Source: Centipeda felix
GTDB taxonomy: Bacteria; Bacillota; Negativicutes; Selenomonadales; Selenomonadaceae
Assembly (NCBI RefSeq): GCF_900186465.1
Contig: NZ_LT891958.1
Span: 483,604 to 547,603, forward strand
DNA length: 64,000 nucleotides
Reading direction: 5' to 3'
In this document: in pieces, positions 62,139 through 64,000 of the stretch
Position numbering within the stretch: the first letter of the stretch is position 1
How the letters are laid out: every line of letters begins with the position of its first letter
Position numbers and translations under genes: made by a program
Notes under the pieces: generated by a model
The model's input: the letters and a program-made list of their open reading frames with translations, nothing else
What the model was told of the DNA's origin: nothing
Database searches by the model: none

Positions 62139-62813
62139 ATGACGATCCTCTACTACAAGGCGGCAAAAAAGCTGCCGCCCCCGCCGGCGTTTGGCGAGGC
62201 GCTTCGTCTCATCTACATCGGCTACAACGACCGCGAGGAAACCCTCATGCCCTCCGCCTTCCACCGGCATGAACACAACCTCGAACTCCAACTGATCTGT
62301 CAGGGGCGCGGACACATCCGCATCGGCAGCCGCATGTATGACGTGCAGCGCGGCGATGCCATCACCCGCTCCATCCTCAGAGCACTCCTGCAGATCCTGC
62401 TCTTCCAGCTCCCGCACGAGCCGATCGCCCCCGTACGCGAAAAGGATTGCCTCTTCATCGCGCTCAAGGACTACATTGACCGTCACTTTATGGAGGAACT
62501 ATCCGTCGAAACGCTGAGCGCACGTGTCCACATGAGCACCTCGGGGCTTGCCCACCAGTTCAAGAAACGCTTTGGCTTCGCGCCCATCCAGTACATCATC
62601 CGCCGCATCGGGGAGGCACAGACTCTCCTCGTCACGACCGACCTCTCTATCACCGAGGTGAGCGCACGCATCGGCTATGACAACATCAGCTATTTCAACA
62701 ACCAGTTCAAGAAGTTCACGGGGCTGTCCCCACAGAGCTACCGCAAATACAAGGTCGGCATGAACCAGTACAAGCAGCTCGGCGAAATTGCAGGGCAGGA
62801 GCGTCGCCGCTAG
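62139..62813 (+). CDS. AraC-family regulator with shortened sensing domain
   Basis: A 224-residue protein. The C-terminal AraC HTH pair (about 125-205) is complete: DRHFMEELSVETLSARVHMSTSGLAHQFKKRFG and SPQSYRKYK. The N-terminal cupin stops after YDVQRGDAI (residue ~76) and jumps to RSILRALLQILLFQL, a helix that normally follows some 60 residues later. The full paralogue at 54923 is 279 residues. An in-frame deletion is likely, so ligand sensing may be lost. GAGGTG precedes the ATG; the frame is open far upstream over iolT, which is shadow. Confidence 0.78.
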   Translation: MTILYYKAAKKLPPPPAFGEALRLIYIGYNDREETLMPSAFHRHEHNLELQLICQGRGHIRIGSRMYDVQRGDAITRSILRALLQILLFQLPHEPIAPVREKDCLFIALKDYIDRHFMEELSVETLSARVHMSTSGLAHQFKKRFGFAPIQYIIRRIGEAQTLLVTTDLSITEVSARIGYDNISYFNNQFKKFTGLSPQSYRKYKVGMNQYKQLGEIAGQERRR

Positions 62814-62900
62814 TGTGCAGAAAGCAGCATGCAGAATTTCCCCTGCAGCCTCCCTTTTGCAGAAAAGTGCAAGTCCCATGGCTTGCACTCTTTTTTTTTA

Positions 62901-62952
62901 CGAAAAAACAGGCAGAAACGGGAAAGCGCGAACGCTGCACCTGCGCTACAAT
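62901..62952 (+). promoter_or_regulatory. Activator site and -10 box of iolI
   Basis: AACAGGCAGAAACGGGAAAGCG starts at 62907, and TACAAT lies exactly 40 bp downstream (62947-62952). It matches the iolT site at 20 of 22 positions. No -35 is seen. Confidence 0.65.
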
Positions 62953-63018
62953 AGAATCACGATAAGAAGTGGACAGCTTATCATTGGTTTTCATCATCTG
63001 AAAAAAGGAGCACGGACT

Positions 63019-63852
63019 ATGAAGATCAGCATGAATCAGGCGACTTGCCTGGAGAAATCCAGTCTAGCGAAAGACATGGAACTCTGCGAAAAGTACGGAT
63101 TCGACATGATCGAACCGCGCACGATGGACGGCATCCCGAACTATCTCAAGAACCACACGATCGAGGATCTCGCCGCCGACCTCAAGAGGCACAAGCTCGA
63201 ACCGCTTGCCTTCAACACCCTGTGCTTCTTCAACAACCGCAGTCCCGAGGACTACGCAAAGGTACTCGACGAGCTGCGCCAGATGTGCGAGTGGGGCAAG
63301 GTGATCGGCTGCAAGACGGTCATCACAGTGCCGACCGTCGAGCTGAAGAAGGTCACGATGCAGGAGATCCACGACTCCGCCGTCAAATGCCTCAAGGAGA
63401 TGGGCGCGATTGCGGCAGAGTACGGCATGCGCATCTCGGTCGAGTTCCTCGGCCATCCTGCGGCATCCATCAACACCTTTGCACAGGCATACGAGATCAT
63501 TCAGGACGTGGACATGGATAACATCGGCATCACCGTCGACTGCTTCCATTTCTACGGCATGGGTTCGCGCCTTGAGGATCTCGCGCAGGCGGACGGCAAG
63601 AAGATCTTCATCGTTCATCTGAACGACACGGAGGACTTCCCCATCGGCGCCCTGCTCGACGAGGATCGCGTCTGGCCGGGCACGGGCTGCATCCCGCTCG
63701 ACGACATCCTCCAGACGCTCAAAAAGATCGGCTGGGCGGCGGATGCCGTATCGCTCGAACTTTTCCGTCCCGAATACTACCAGATGGATCCCGAGGATGT
63801 CTACCGCATCGGCAAGGAAAAGGTCGACGCCGTGATCAAGCGCAATTTTTAG
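63019..63852 (+). CDS. iolI: Inosose isomerase IolI
   Basis: A 277-residue TIM-barrel isomerase that interconverts inosose isomers. The pattern is that of B. subtilis IolI (278 residues): MELCEKYGFDMIEPRTMD, NTLCFFNNRSPED, VEFLGHPAASINTFAQAYEI, and HLNDTEDFPIGALLDEDRVW followed by PGTG, SLELFRPEYY. Metal-binding Glu, Asp and His residues are included. AAAGGAG precedes the ATG at 63019. It is full length, unlike the iolH-like gene nearby. Confidence 0.92.
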   Translation: MKISMNQATCLEKSSLAKDMELCEKYGFDMIEPRTMDGIPNYLKNHTIEDLAADLKRHKLEPLAFNTLCFFNNRSPEDYAKVLDELRQMCEWGKVIGCKTVITVPTVELKKVTMQEIHDSAVKCLKEMGAIAAEYGMRISVEFLGHPAASINTFAQAYEIIQDVDMDNIGITVDCFHFYGMGSRLEDLAQADGKKIFIVHLNDTEDFPIGALLDEDRVWPGTGCIPLDDILQTLKKIGWAADAVSLELFRPEYYQMDPEDVYRIGKEKVDAVIKRNF

Positions 63853-63865
63853 GTTCTATACCAAA

Positions 63866-63962
63866 CGGGACGTGCGTGCTCCACGCAAACGCTTAGTTAC
63901 ACAAGCGGTCGCGTTCTCGTTCGCCTAAATACCGGCGCACTTCTTAAACGCGCTACGCTTGG
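63866..63962 (+). repeat. Dispersed repeat 2, copy b, with adjoining inverted repeat
   Basis: Homologous to 6613-6709 (shared CGTGCGTGCTC, CGCAAAC, GCCTAAATACC, TTAAACGCGCT). CCGGCGCACTTCTT inside it pairs with AAGAAGTACGCCGG about 22 bases later (to 63980), giving a large hairpin after iolI. The last 20 bases of the window show nothing else. Confidence 0.65.
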
Positions 63963-64000
63963 ACGAAAGAAGTACGCCGGGGGCGAGTCGAACGCTTTTC

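Overview
The window reads as a chromosomal segment of a Gram-negative, flagellated, anaerobic Firmicute, most likely Selenomonas or a close relative in the Negativicutes. This is inferred from gene content, not from a marker gene. Flagellar genes follow Firmicute order with fliW and csrA between flgL and fliD. They sit next to LPS-type CDP-deoxysugar genes (rfbG/rfbH) and an Mfr/SdhABE-type fumarate reductase. Ribosome binding sites are strong, sigma-A promoters are consensus-like, and overlapping ATGA stop/start junctions are frequent.

Layout. 1-1.1 kb: 3' truncated apbE (minus) and a GtrA-type membrane protein. 1.6-5.3 kb: a three-gene fumarate reductase operon (Tat-exported flavoprotein, Fe-S subunit, CCG-domain subunit). 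5.6-7.9 kb: a DeoR regulator, repeat-rich DNA and a radical SAM protein. 8-12 kb (minus): a Ca2+-type P-ATPase behind a PepSY membrane protein. 12-13 kb (minus): hibernation factor and cold-shock protein. 13.2-29.7 kb (minus): a 16.4-kb operon of seven genes rich in GT2 and GT41 (OGT-type) glycosyltransferase domains, starting immediately downstream of flagellin from its own sigma-A promoter. 29.8-40.6 kb (minus): late flagellar cluster flgM-flgN-X-flgK-flgL-yviE-fliW-csrA-flaG-fliD-fliS-fliT-fliC, preceded by yvyF. 40.7-44.1 kb (minus): a P1B-type metal ATPase without the CPC motif, with two HMA2-like proteins and a small membrane protein. 44.5-45.6 kb: YibE/F. 45.6-53.3 kb (minus): rfbG, rfbH, an epimerase/reductase and two large GT2 proteins (surface glycan). 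53.3-63.9 kb: a partly decayed myo-inositol island (iolG, iolA, iolT, iolI, two AraC regulators, a lone PTS IIA, a TSUP permease, an iolH-like remnant and a truncated Gfo/Idh gene).

How the parts work together. CsrA and FliW, both encoded here, probably control flagellin translation through two GGA sites in the fliC leader; one sits in a hairpin loop and the other overlaps the Shine-Dalgarno sequence. The fliC promoter is sigma-28-like, and flgM encodes the cognate anti-sigma factor. The adjacent glycosyltransferase operon is a good candidate for a flagellin O-glycosylation machine built from multi-domain enzymes. In the inositol island, iolT and iolI share a 22-bp site (20 identical) lying exactly 40 bp before each -10 box, pointing to one activator.

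Mobile DNA. Three intact 160-161 bp MITE-like elements carry 15-bp terminal inverted repeats and a different 4-bp target duplication each (CTTG, TATA, ATAG). At least three single-ended fragments of the same element are also present. A second ~97-bp dispersed repeat and several C-rich palindromes occupy gaps. No tRNA, rRNA, CRISPR array, transposase or phage gene was seen.
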